Shown one piece after another: positions 28,989 to 35,826 of a stretch of 64,000 bases of DNA. Each line of letters starts with the position of its first letter. Positions within the stretch are counted from its first letter, which is position 1. Both the position numbers and the translations under genes were made by a program. The notes under the pieces were generated by a model. The model saw nothing but the letters and a program-made list of their open reading frames with translations, did not search any database and had not been told where the DNA came from. The DNA comes from Flavobacterium sp. IMCC34852 (lineage in GTDB: Bacteria > Bacteroidota > Bacteroidia > Flavobacteriales > Flavobacteriaceae), in assembly GCF_030643905.1 (NCBI RefSeq), contig NZ_CP121446.1:3082001-3146000 (forward strand), given 5' to 3'.

Positions 28989-29885
28989 TTATTTTTTGTT
29001 TCTCGGATGAGCACTACCGTAAACCTTTTTAAGTTCCGCTAAACTGCTGTGAGTGTAGACTTGGGTAGAGGCCAAACTTGAATGCCCTAATAATTCTTTA
29101 ACCGAATTAATATCCGCCCCATTATTAAGAAGATGTGTCGCAAACGTATGTCTTAATATATGCGGACTTTTTTTCACCTTCTCGGAGACATTACTAAAGT
29201 AATAATTTATTAAACGATAAACAAACGAATCGTTCAATTTAACGCCTTTTAACAGTAGAAAAAAATACTCTCCATCTACAATCCTTTGTAAACCTGACCT
29301 TTCGCTTGTATATAATTTTATTTGATTTTCAACTATGGGCAAAATCGGTATAATCCTTTCCTTATTTCTTTTCCCTAAAACTTTTAAAGTACCGTTTGAC
29401 AAATCAACATTGTGACACCTCAGATTAATCAACTCCGCTCTACGAATTCCGGTGGTGTAAAACAAATCAACAATCAACTTATCACGAATACCTTCAAAAT
29501 CATCCGTATAAGTAATCTGGTTTAAAACCAAATCCAATTCTTTTTCCGAAAATGGAATTTGCAACTTTTTAGGTGCCTTTAAGGCTTTGTGCTTCAAAAG
29601 CGGACTCGCTTCAATTTGCTTTGTTTTGAGCAAAAACTTGTAAAACGATTTTAAGGATGAAATTTTTCGGTTAATGGAAGCATTGGAAATCCCGTCATCA
29701 GAAAGCGAAACAATCCAAGCACGAATTTGAGAATAATTGACCTTCATCAAATCATTGTCCTCAAAAGCTTCAGACAAAAAAGATTCAAAAAATCCAACAT
29801 CATTTAAATAAGCCGTCACGGTGTGCAAAGAATACTTCTTCTCCAACAACAAATAATCCCGAAACTTATCTTTACTATTTTCCAT
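28989..29885 (-). CDS. xerC: Tyrosine recombinase XerC-like
   Basis: A 298-residue site-specific recombinase that, with XerD, resolves chromosome dimers at dif. It has an N-terminal SAM-like core-binding domain (to about 90) and a catalytic domain with the complete set R148 (TTGIRRAEL), K172 (LGKRNKER), H242 and R245 ([12 protein letters not shown]), H268 (GHSS) and nucleophile Y277 (QVYTH). It is a housekeeping gene rather than an integrase: there are no phage or cassette genes near. Its ATG follows the T-run of the rpsU terminator immediately; the likely promoter lies inside that terminator (29903-29910). Co-transcribed with hpf. Confidence 0.93.
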   Translation of the reverse strand: MENSKDKFRDYLLLEKKYSLHTVTAYLNDVGFFESFLSEAFEDNDLMKVNYSQIRAWIVSLSDDGISNASINRKISSLKSFYKFLLKTKQIEASPLLKHKALKAPKKLQIPFSEKELDLVLNQITYTDDFEGIRDKLIVDLFYTTGIRRAELINLRCHNVDLSNGTLKVLGKRNKERIIPILPIVENQIKLYTSERSGLQRIVDGEYFFLLLKGVKLNDSFVYRLINYYFSNVSEKVKKSPHILRHTFATHLLNNGADINSVKELLGHSSLASTQVYTHSSLAELKKVYGSAHPRNKK

Positions 29886-29932
29886 AAAAAAACCGCGAGT
29901 ACCAAAGTTAACAAACTTTAATCACTCGCGGT
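29886..29932 (-). terminator. rpsU terminator
   Basis: On the minus strand ACCGCGAGT (29924-29932) pairs with ACTCGCGGT (29892-29900), with an inner weak stem (AAAGT/ACTTT) in the loop. TTTTTT follows and then directly the xerC ATG. Confidence 0.88.
29903..29910 (-). promoter_or_regulatory. Probable xerC -7 box inside the rpsU terminator loop
   Basis: TAACTTTG on the minus strand matches TAnnTTTG. Transcription would start near 29897, in the second arm of the terminator, giving a leader of about 12 bases. No TTG is found at the -33 distance, so one box only. Confidence 0.45.
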
Positions 29933-29954
29933 AATATCTTTAGGTAGAATTTAA

Positions 29955-30149
29955 CTATCCTTCCAAACTGTCTCTCAATGTTTGAATGTAAGCTGCTTTT
30001 TGAATTTGCGCTCTTCTCACTACTGATGGCTTAGTAAACGCCTGACGCGCTCTAAGTTGTCTTACAGTTCCGGTTTTATCAAATTTTCTCTTGTAGCGCT
30101 TTAATGCTCTATCAATGTTTTCTCCGTCTTTAATGGGTATAATCAACAT
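29955..30149 (-). CDS. rpsU: 30S ribosomal protein bS21
   Basis: A 64-residue basic ribosomal protein (MLIIPIKDGENIDRALKRYKRKFDKTGTVRQLRARQAFTK, the typical S21 start). In Flavobacteriia S21 helps hide the anti-Shine-Dalgarno end of 16S rRNA, which is why most of their genes lack Shine-Dalgarno sequences. This gene is the exception: a perfect AGGAGGTG lies before its ATG (30158-30165). That fits published work on Flavobacterium johnsoniae, where ribosomes lacking S21 are proposed to translate rpsU preferentially. It is a single-gene unit with its own -7 box (30181-30188) and terminator. Confidence 0.96.
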   Translation of the reverse strand: MLIIPIKDGENIDRALKRYKRKFDKTGTVRQLRARQAFTKPSVVRRAQIQKAAYIQTLRDSLEG

Positions 30150-30157
30150 AATTTAGA

Positions 30158-30165
30158 CACCTCCT
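30158..30165 (-). promoter_or_regulatory. Perfect Shine-Dalgarno sequence of rpsU
   Basis: AGGAGGTG on the minus strand, with the AGGAGG core ten bases before the ATG. I saw no comparable sequence before the other genes of the window whose starts I inspected. It is the likely target of S21 autoregulation. Confidence 0.9.
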
Positions 30166-30180
30166 CTCATTTAGTGGGTG

Positions 30181-30188
30181 CAAAAGTA
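30181..30188 (-). promoter_or_regulatory. Probable -7 box of the rpsU promoter
   Basis: TACTTTTG on the minus strand matches TAnnTTTG and lies 31 bases before the ATG, just upstream of the Shine-Dalgarno sequence. No TTG at the usual -33 spacing. Confidence 0.45.
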
Positions 30189-30267
30189 ACAATAATTTTG
30201 AATTATAACCCGAATTTTTTTTATTTTTTGAACTGGCGAAGCAATTATAAAAGGTACATTGTTTTTT

Positions 30268-30328
30268 GGGCGTTCCCTTCGGGCCGCGCTTTCCGCAGTA
30301 CACGGTACTTGCTCCAATCGCTAACGCA
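30268..30328. repeat. Dispersed intergenic repeat, copy 1
   Basis: Begins GGGCGTT and ends TAACGCA, so the ends are partly inverted. Inside is a 30-base core (30292-30321) that is identical to the copy at 62989-63050. Looks like a REP-type palindromic element of flavobacterial intergenic DNA. An 80-codon reading frame across it (30130-30372) is not a gene. Confidence 0.8.
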
Positions 30329-30349
30329 GTTGTAAGAAAGAAAGAAATA

Positions 30350-30392
30350 AAAAGAAAAAAGGGATAAGTCACACAAAAAACTTATCCCTTTT
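30350..30392 (-). terminator. Terminator of the DUF2851 to acyl-CoA dehydrogenase operon
   Basis: AAAAGGGATAAGT (30357-30369) pairs perfectly with ACTTATCCCTTTT (30380-30392), 13 bp with a ten-base loop. On the minus strand it is followed by T-rich sequence. The same arms occur in the terminator at 35728-35763. Confidence 0.88.
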
Positions 30393-30413
30393 CACTTATT
30401 CCTTTTGCCTCTA

Positions 30414-31583
30414 TTATTTCACCGCAGGCTGATAACTTTGTTTATCAATAATCATCTTCGACAAAATCTCTCTCAAAATTTCTGAAGTTCCTCCGCCAAT
30501 CGGTCCTAAACGACTGTCTCTTAACAATCGAGCCAATGGATATTCTTCCATATAACCATAACCGCCTAACATTTGTAAACAACTGTAAATCACTTCATCA
30601 GCCACTTTAGTCGATTTTAATTTGGCCATCGTAGCTTCTTTTACCACATATTCTCCTTTATCTAATCGGGCTACCGCAGCATAATTGAAAATTTTACAGT
30701 GTTCAACTTCCGTAGCGTTGTCTACCATAGCATGACGCAAAGCTTGGAATTTGTTAATGGCTTTCCCGAAAGCTTCTCGTTGCGACATATATTCTAAAGT
30801 ATATTCAATAGCATATTCCGCTCGAGCATGAGCATTAATCGCCATGATCAAACGCTCTAAAGCAAAGTGCTGCATAATATAAGGAAAACCTTTTCCTTCT
30901 TCACCCATTAAGTTGGTTACCGGGATTTCCACATTATCAAACGAAATCTCCGCTGTATCCGAAGCTCTCCAACCCAATTTATCCAACTTAGTAGCCGCTA
31001 TTCCTTTGGTATTGGTATCTACCAAAAACATACTGATGCCTTTGTTTCCAAGTTCCGGACTGGTTTTCGCAGCCACTACATAATAATCTGCATAAACTCC
31101 GTTAGTAATAAAAGTTTTAGAACCATTAATAATATACTTATCGCCATTTTTGACTGCAGTGGTTCGCATACCGGCTACATCGCTACCGCCAAATGGTTCA
31201 GTTAAACATAAGGCTCCAATTTTATCCCCGGAAATACTGGGCGCTAAATAGTCTTGTTTGATTCTTTCATCTCCTTCGGCATTCAAATGAGTCATCGCTA
31301 AATAAGCGTGTGCCCACATGGCAGCCGCAAAACCGGAAGATTTAATTTTTTGCAATTCTTCCAAAAACACAACGGTGTAAAACAAATCTAAATTCATTCC
31401 TCCGTATGCTTCAGGATAAGCCAATCCGAAAAAGCCCATTTCACCAAACTTCTTCCAAATAAAGCGTTCAATTGTACCCGTCTTTTCCCATTTTTCAATG
31501 TGTGGCACTACTTCTTTTTGCAAAAAATCTTGTAAACTCTTTCTAAATAGTTCGTGTTCTTCAGTAAAATAAGTTGAATTCAT
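30414..31583 (-). CDS. Acyl-CoA dehydrogenase family protein
   Basis: A 389-residue FAD-dependent dehydrogenase that would oxidise an acyl-CoA to the trans-2-enoyl-CoA. It has the family blocks GALCLTEPFGGSDVAGM, KTFITNGVYADYYVV, REAFGKAINKFQALRH and QMLGGYGYMEEYPLARLLRDSR. The usual catalytic glutamate of medium- and short-chain enzymes, just before the GT of the C-terminal loop, is a glycine here (GPIGGGTSEI). The sequence instead resembles long-chain acyl-CoA dehydrogenases, whose base lies in a mid-protein helix; a candidate is the glutamate in ARAEYAIEYTLEY. Last gene of a four-gene operon, 30 bases after the helix-hairpin-helix gene. Substrate unknown. Confidence 0.93.
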   Translation of the reverse strand: MNSTYFTEEHELFRKSLQDFLQKEVVPHIEKWEKTGTIERFIWKKFGEMGFFGLAYPEAYGGMNLDLFYTVVFLEELQKIKSSGFAAAMWAHAYLAMTHLNAEGDERIKQDYLAPSISGDKIGALCLTEPFGGSDVAGMRTTAVKNGDKYIINGSKTFITNGVYADYYVVAAKTSPELGNKGISMFLVDTNTKGIAATKLDKLGWRASDTAEISFDNVEIPVTNLMGEEGKGFPYIMQHFALERLIMAINAHARAEYAIEYTLEYMSQREAFGKAINKFQALRHAMVDNATEVEHCKIFNYAAVARLDKGEYVVKEATMAKLKSTKVADEVIYSCLQMLGGYGYMEEYPLARLLRDSRLGPIGGGTSEILREILSKMIIDKQSYQPAVK

Positions 31584-31613
31584 ATCAATAAGGCTACTTT
31601 TTAAGCTATTTTT

Positions 31614-32495
31614 TTAGAATTCCAAATATAAGGCAATTATTTTTATTTTATCGACAGGAAATCCTTTAATTTTTGACAAATCCTCAATTTTTATATCGCC
31701 ATTCATCGAGCGATAGATGACGATTTCTTTGGCTAAAGGATATTTAAAAAAAGGAAATTGCGCCAAGTCTTTGACACTGGCTTGGTTAATGTTTATTTTC
31801 TTAATATTCGGTGTTGATTGTACCGCAAAATATTGATTTAATTCTTTAATCAATTCCGGTGATAAACCCCAAACATCATTCATTTGTTCCATTGATACAA
31901 AAGCGCCGAACTTCTTTTTTTGTTCCAAAATTCGGTCCGAAATTTTATCGCCAATTCCGTAAACTCTCATCAAATCTTCTTTGGTTGCTTGATTGATGTC
32001 TTTAATAGTAATTTTTTCAGATTTTCGATATGCAGTTTTAGCTAAGGCCGAAGGGTATTCTTTTTTATGATTAACCCAATCCGGAAATTTGAAATAGGGA
32101 GAAATCTCCTCTAGCAAGGAATCCGAAATTTGAGTTACCGCTTGAAACTCTGCCGCCGAATTGACAAACTTATTTTGCTTTCGATAAGCCAATAATCGGT
32201 CTATTTCCGCTACAGACATACCAAGTTTGTAGCCTTTGAAATCGGTAATAAAATTAGGGTTAAACGGATAAATCTTGGGTTTGTAATTTTTACTTTGCAG
32301 TTTGAGACTGTCAATCAAACTTTGATTAGCCAACCAATTTGCTTGTTCTTTATCATTGGTTTCCATAGCTTCGAAATCAGCAAACAAATAAAAGCCTTGA
32401 AAAACAACAATAACCACAAAAAGCAAAATAATTCCGATTCGTTGGCTTTTCGAATAACTTAAAATCGATTTTAATATGGAATTGCCTTGCACCAT
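31614..32495 (-). CDS. Helix-hairpin-helix (ComEA-like) DNA-binding membrane protein
   Basis: A 293-residue protein with one N-terminal membrane segment (IGIILLFVVIVVFQGFYLF) and then several helix-hairpin-helix repeats. Examples are DINQATKEDLMRVYGIGDKISDRILEQKKKFGAFVSMEQMNDVWGL (split here only for reading) and ININQASVKDLAQFPFFKYPLAKEIV. ComEA proteins bind incoming DNA during natural transformation; whether this one does is unknown. It starts three bases after the PspC gene, in a tight operon. The periplasmic or cytoplasmic side of the domain cannot be settled from the sequence. Confidence 0.85.
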   Translation of the reverse strand: MVQGNSILKSILSYSKSQRIGIILLFVVIVVFQGFYLFADFEAMETNDKEQANWLANQSLIDSLKLQSKNYKPKIYPFNPNFITDFKGYKLGMSVAEIDRLLAYRKQNKFVNSAAEFQAVTQISDSLLEEISPYFKFPDWVNHKKEYPSALAKTAYRKSEKITIKDINQATKEDLMRVYGIGDKISDRILEQKKKFGAFVSMEQMNDVWGLSPELIKELNQYFAVQSTPNIKKININQASVKDLAQFPFFKYPLAKEIVIYRSMNGDIKIEDLSKIKGFPVDKIKIIALYLEF

Positions 32496-32498
32496 AGG

Positions 32499-32726
32499 CT
32501 ACAAATCAAACACTGAAGTTCTTTTACCCCGAATCAAATCTTTCAATTTAATCCAAAAAGCCAAAGTCAAATACACGCCAAATCCTAATCCGGCAGTGAC
32601 AAAAGTGATGTAAATAAAAAATAAACGTACGTTCGAAGCCCGCATTCCCAGTTTATCAGCCAAACGAGATGAAACGTGAAAACCGTGTTTTTCGAAGAAA
32701 TATTTTAGTTGGATTACGGGTGACAT
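32499..32726 (-). CDS. PspC domain membrane protein
   Basis: A 75-residue protein with the PspC-like pattern: an amphipathic start (FFEKHGFHVSSRLADKLGMRASNVRLFFIYITFVT) leading into a membrane region with GLGFGVYLTLAFWIKLKDL. PspC domains are known from the phage-shock envelope stress response, but in Bacteroidota small PspC proteins stand alone and their role is unclear. It sits four bases after DUF2851 and three before the helix-hairpin-helix gene. Confidence 0.85.
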   Translation of the reverse strand: MSPVIQLKYFFEKHGFHVSSRLADKLGMRASNVRLFFIYITFVTAGLGFGVYLTLAFWIKLKDLIRGKRTSVFDL

Positions 32727-32730
32727 TTGT

Positions 32731-33999
32731 TTAATTTTTTAAAAGTTGAATTCCAATGGCGCACTGTAAACACTTACTGTGATTGCAATAACTGTTTTTC
32801 AATTGCAAAAGCGATTGCGTTTCAAAAGCATTCTTTGATTTCACTCCAAAATTAGAAAACTTTTCAATGATAATATTCTTTTCGGGCGCTATAGTTTCCA
32901 TTAACTGCAAAAGCGATTCTGAAATTTCTTTGCCTTGACTTTTGGCGTAAGCAAATTGAAACGGCACAATGGTATTAATCACCAACAAATCGATAAAAGA
33001 TTTGGAGAATTGCTTTTTCTTTCTCGGACTTTCTTTCTCAAACTGATAATGGTTTTCCCAATAGGAAGAAACGCCAACGTTAAAAAGCTTGTAAAAATCA
33101 GCTAAGGAATGCGTGCTTATTATTTTGGAAAACAAATTTTGCTGTTTGTGGTATAACATGGCCAATTGTGCCAAGCGAATCGTCGGGAAATTATCGGGTC
33201 GGTGTTTGAAAAACTGAACCGGTTCAATAAAAACTTTTTTTAAACGATGTTTCTGCGTCATATAGATTGAACGATTTTGCAAATCTTTAGTATAAAAATC
33301 TTCCGCTTCCACAGGTAGTAAATCGGCTTTGCCAAACAATAACGCTTCTAAGTTTTCAACTTCAAAACCCTCTTTTCTGATGATGGAAAACGGAATTGAC
33401 TTCGCCATTTTTAAAAAGATTTCGCCATTGGTATTCAGACCGAAATTTTTAGCCAATCTGTAAAACAAAACCGCTTCCCAATCGTTATCAGTTTCCTGTA
33501 AAAGTACTTCTATCGGAGTGGCTTTTGCTTCTAAACGTTCGAAGAACAATCGCTCTTGCCAATTTTTAAACATCAATTGATCAACCTTAGCGATTTGGTT
33601 TTCACAATAAATCCAAGATTTTGGTGTGGTCAATGATAAATACTGATTCAAAACACCACTGGCCACATACGTTTTGAGTTCCAAAGTCGGAATCTCCGAA
33701 TTGTCCTTTCTGAAAATCGGCGTGTCATGTTCCCAAACCACATGCAGGATTACATTATCATAATGAGGATCATTTTCGTGCTGGTGCAAATACCAATCCG
33801 AAGACTTCAAATGAATTTCGACATTGCCTGCCCATTTTTGGTTACCAATAATAATTTGTGCATTGAAAAAATCGGGACCGGATTGCCTCAAATATTGTCC
33901 GGAATTAAGAATGGTTAGCTCATCTCCTGAAACCGTCGTTAGGTTGGAAAAGTCAAACTTCTTATATTGCCAGACATAATGAAGAAAATCTTCTTTCAC
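32731..33999 (-). CDS. DUF2851 family protein
   Basis: A 422-residue cytoplasmic protein of the DUF2851 family. The N-terminal region has a conserved acidic/histidine set (SGPDFFNAQIIIG, NVEIHLKSSDWYLHQHE, DPHYDNVILHVVWEHD) that resembles a nuclease-type core; this is suggestive but unproven. The extreme C-terminus has a cysteine cluster (CNHSKCLQC) that could bind zinc. First gene of the four-gene operon. Divergent from the PNGase F-type gene across 56 bases. Confidence 0.88.
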   Translation of the reverse strand: MKEDFLHYVWQYKKFDFSNLTTVSGDELTILNSGQYLRQSGPDFFNAQIIIGNQKWAGNVEIHLKSSDWYLHQHENDPHYDNVILHVVWEHDTPIFRKDNSEIPTLELKTYVASGVLNQYLSLTTPKSWIYCENQIAKVDQLMFKNWQERLFFERLEAKATPIEVLLQETDNDWEAVLFYRLAKNFGLNTNGEIFLKMAKSIPFSIIRKEGFEVENLEALLFGKADLLPVEAEDFYTKDLQNRSIYMTQKHRLKKVFIEPVQFFKHRPDNFPTIRLAQLAMLYHKQQNLFSKIISTHSLADFYKLFNVGVSSYWENHYQFEKESPRKKKQFSKSFIDLLVINTIVPFQFAYAKSQGKEISESLLQLMETIAPEKNIIIEKFSNFGVKSKNAFETQSLLQLKNSYCNHSKCLQCAIGIQLLKN

Positions 34000-34055
34000 G
34001 GTATTAATTTTTAACTAAAGTAAGAAAATTACTTTTATAATAAAAATATTTTGTA

Positions 34056-35705
34056 ATGAAAAAATTACTTTTTGCTCTTTTGTTGTCCATCTCAGGAAAT
34101 AGCTTTGCCCAAAACTATAAAATTACTTACCTGAAAAGTTCGAACGGAAGCTTGTTAGAAAACCAAGATGCGGTTTGGGTTTTTACCAATACTAACCAAA
34201 CTTTATTGAGTTCAGAAAACATCAACAATCAAAAAGCAACCTTTCCTTTTGAACAAACCAATATCGACAGAAAAAGCAATTCTTTTTATCAAACGGCGAC
34301 CTTAAACCAATCGGAAGTCATTGCGATGAAAGACAGCATTTCATTGGCGAAGCAAACCTTTGAATACTTAAATGATACCAAAAAAATCTTGGGCTACGAT
34401 TGTAAAAAAGCGAAAACCATTGTCAACTCCAACACCATTGAATTTTGGTATACAGATGCGTTAAAAGTCAAAGGTTCGCCGGTAGTTTTAGGTCAAAATT
34501 TGGGTTTGGTTCTCGAAATGGTGCGCAACGGCAACTTTGTGATTGCAGCTACTAAAGTGGAAAAGATAAAATCATTTCCGATAATTGAATTGCCTAAAAA
34601 GTCTGTTGACGGATTAACTTATAAAGATTTACTTTGGAAAAGCCGTTTCACCACAATCAACGTTTTCAAAGACCAAATCATCAACTTTTCCGACGCCTCA
34701 AAATCTAATGATTCTATTTTGCGCTTTGCCAATGGAACAATAGCCGTTCGAAAAGTTAAATTTCCTGAGATAAAAATTGGGAGCCAAATTTTTGTCGATG
34801 TAACTGAGCAATCTAACGGCGATGCTTATGACCGAACCGGTTCGTTTTTTATGATTCCAACCGATAAAGAACTGTCGTTTTTAAATGGATTGCAAAATGG
34901 CGCCAAAACCTTACCAATTTACACCAATGGTAACGGTAAAGAATACCAAGGTGTTGTAACCACTGAAAACTATAATCCTATAGTGGAATTGATGCGTTTC
35001 TTTACGCCTTTTGGAGTGAAACAATACAACTATCTTGAGTTGAAAAACAAAACTTGGGCAGACAATGTATTGTATCGTCAGGACATTTCAGACTTGCGCA
35101 GTTTATTAAGCGGCCAAGAAGTTTGGCTCGGGATTAATATTGGGAATTATGACAAAGGCGGTCATAAAGTTTCGGCGAATATTACCATTCATACCGAAGA
35201 GGAAAGTAAAATTAAACCAACACAAATTGTGCCTTTGTTTTGTACCAATAACATCATGGAAATGGCCGGTCAGGAATATGGCACGATGTTCAATAATGAC
35301 AAAGGTTTGGAAGTTACCTTTACATTAGACCAACCCATGAAGAATTGTAAACTGCGTTATATCACAACAGGTCATGGCGGTTGGGAAAATGGAGATGAAT
35401 TTGTACCCAAAAAAAATTCGATTTATTTAGACGGTGCAGCAACTTTCAGCTTTACGCCTTGGCGACAAGATTGTGGTTCGTATCGCTTGTCGAATCCGGC
35501 TTCCGGGAATTTTCCGAATGGATTGTCTTCTTCGGATTACAGCCGATCGAATTGGTGCCCGGGAACGGTGACCAATCCTGTCTTTATTGACTTAGGCGAT
35601 TTAGCAGCCGGAACACATACGATACAAATTAAAATCCCGCAAGGTTTACCTGAAGGCGGAAGCTTTAGTGCTTGGAATATTTCGGGCGCTTTGATTGGGG
35701 AATAA
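34056..35705 (+). CDS. Secreted GLPGLI-type and PNGase F-type fusion protein
   Basis: A 549-residue exported protein. After a signal peptide (MKKLLFALLLSISGNSFAQ) comes a GLPGLI-family domain (about 20-180, GSPVVLGQNLGLVLEM), then a two-part region resembling peptide-N-glycosidase F (about 190-549). Conserved PNGase F landmarks are D259 (AYDRTGSFF), E448 (GHGGWENGDEF) and RSNWCPG (497-503). PNGase F cuts asparagine-linked glycans from glycoproteins. By my alignment the third active-site acid (E118 of the Elizabethkingia enzyme) is an asparagine or is displaced (VWLGINIGNYDKGG). No T9SS sorting domain; probably periplasmic. Activity on glycans is inferred. A solitary gene with its own terminator. 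Confidence 0.85.
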   Translation: MKKLLFALLLSISGNSFAQNYKITYLKSSNGSLLENQDAVWVFTNTNQTLLSSENINNQKATFPFEQTNIDRKSNSFYQTATLNQSEVIAMKDSISLAKQTFEYLNDTKKILGYDCKKAKTIVNSNTIEFWYTDALKVKGSPVVLGQNLGLVLEMVRNGNFVIAATKVEKIKSFPIIELPKKSVDGLTYKDLLWKSRFTTINVFKDQIINFSDASKSNDSILRFANGTIAVRKVKFPEIKIGSQIFVDVTEQSNGDAYDRTGSFFMIPTDKELSFLNGLQNGAKTLPIYTNGNGKEYQGVVTTENYNPIVELMRFFTPFGVKQYNYLELKNKTWADNVLYRQDISDLRSLLSGQEVWLGINIGNYDKGGHKVSANITIHTEEESKIKPTQIVPLFCTNNIMEMAGQEYGTMFNNDKGLEVTFTLDQPMKNCKLRYITTGHGGWENGDEFVPKKNSIYLDGAATFSFTPWRQDCGSYRLSNPASGNFPNGLSSSDYSRSNWCPGTVTNPVFIDLGDLAAGTHTIQIKIPQGLPEGGSFSAWNISGALIGE

Positions 35706-35708
35706 TTT

Positions 35709-35763
35709 AAGAGAAAAGGGATAAGAGAAAAGGGATAAGAATTTCTAATCCCTTATCCCTTTT
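35709..35763. terminator. Bidirectional terminator with tandem repeat before it
   Basis: AAAAGGGATAAG (35728-35739) pairs with CTTATCCCTTTT (35752-35763). Just upstream, a 14-base unit AAGAGAAAAGGGAT is repeated twice (35709-35736). The arms are the same sequence as in the terminator at 30357-30392. It serves the plus-strand PNGase F-type gene and perhaps the convergent cystathionine synthase gene. Confidence 0.85.
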
Positions 35764-35764
35764 G

Positions 35765-35825
35765 CCATTGCGCCGTCTGGCCCGTTCGCTAAAAATGTCC
35801 ACTGGACATTTTATTAACGCTCCGT
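35765..35825. repeat. Intergenic palindromic element
   Basis: Contains a perfect inverted repeat AAAATGTCC-ACT-GGACATTTT (35792-35812) flanked by GCGCCGTCTGGCCCG and TTAACGCTCCG. Directly follows the terminator and precedes the stop of the cystathionine synthase gene. It may be a distant relative of the repeat at 30268-30328, whose position next to an identical terminator arm is similar. Confidence 0.55.
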
Positions 35826-35826
35826 C

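Noticed and set aside
28989..29885. XerC-like gene as a phage or integron integrase
   Set aside because: All neighbours are core translation genes, with no att-like repeats or cassette genes. It looks like the housekeeping recombinase.
30130..30372. An 80-codon minus-strand frame upstream of rpsU
   Set aside because: It runs through the dispersed repeat, the operon terminator and the rpsU leader, has no family resemblance, and overlaps the rpsU start.
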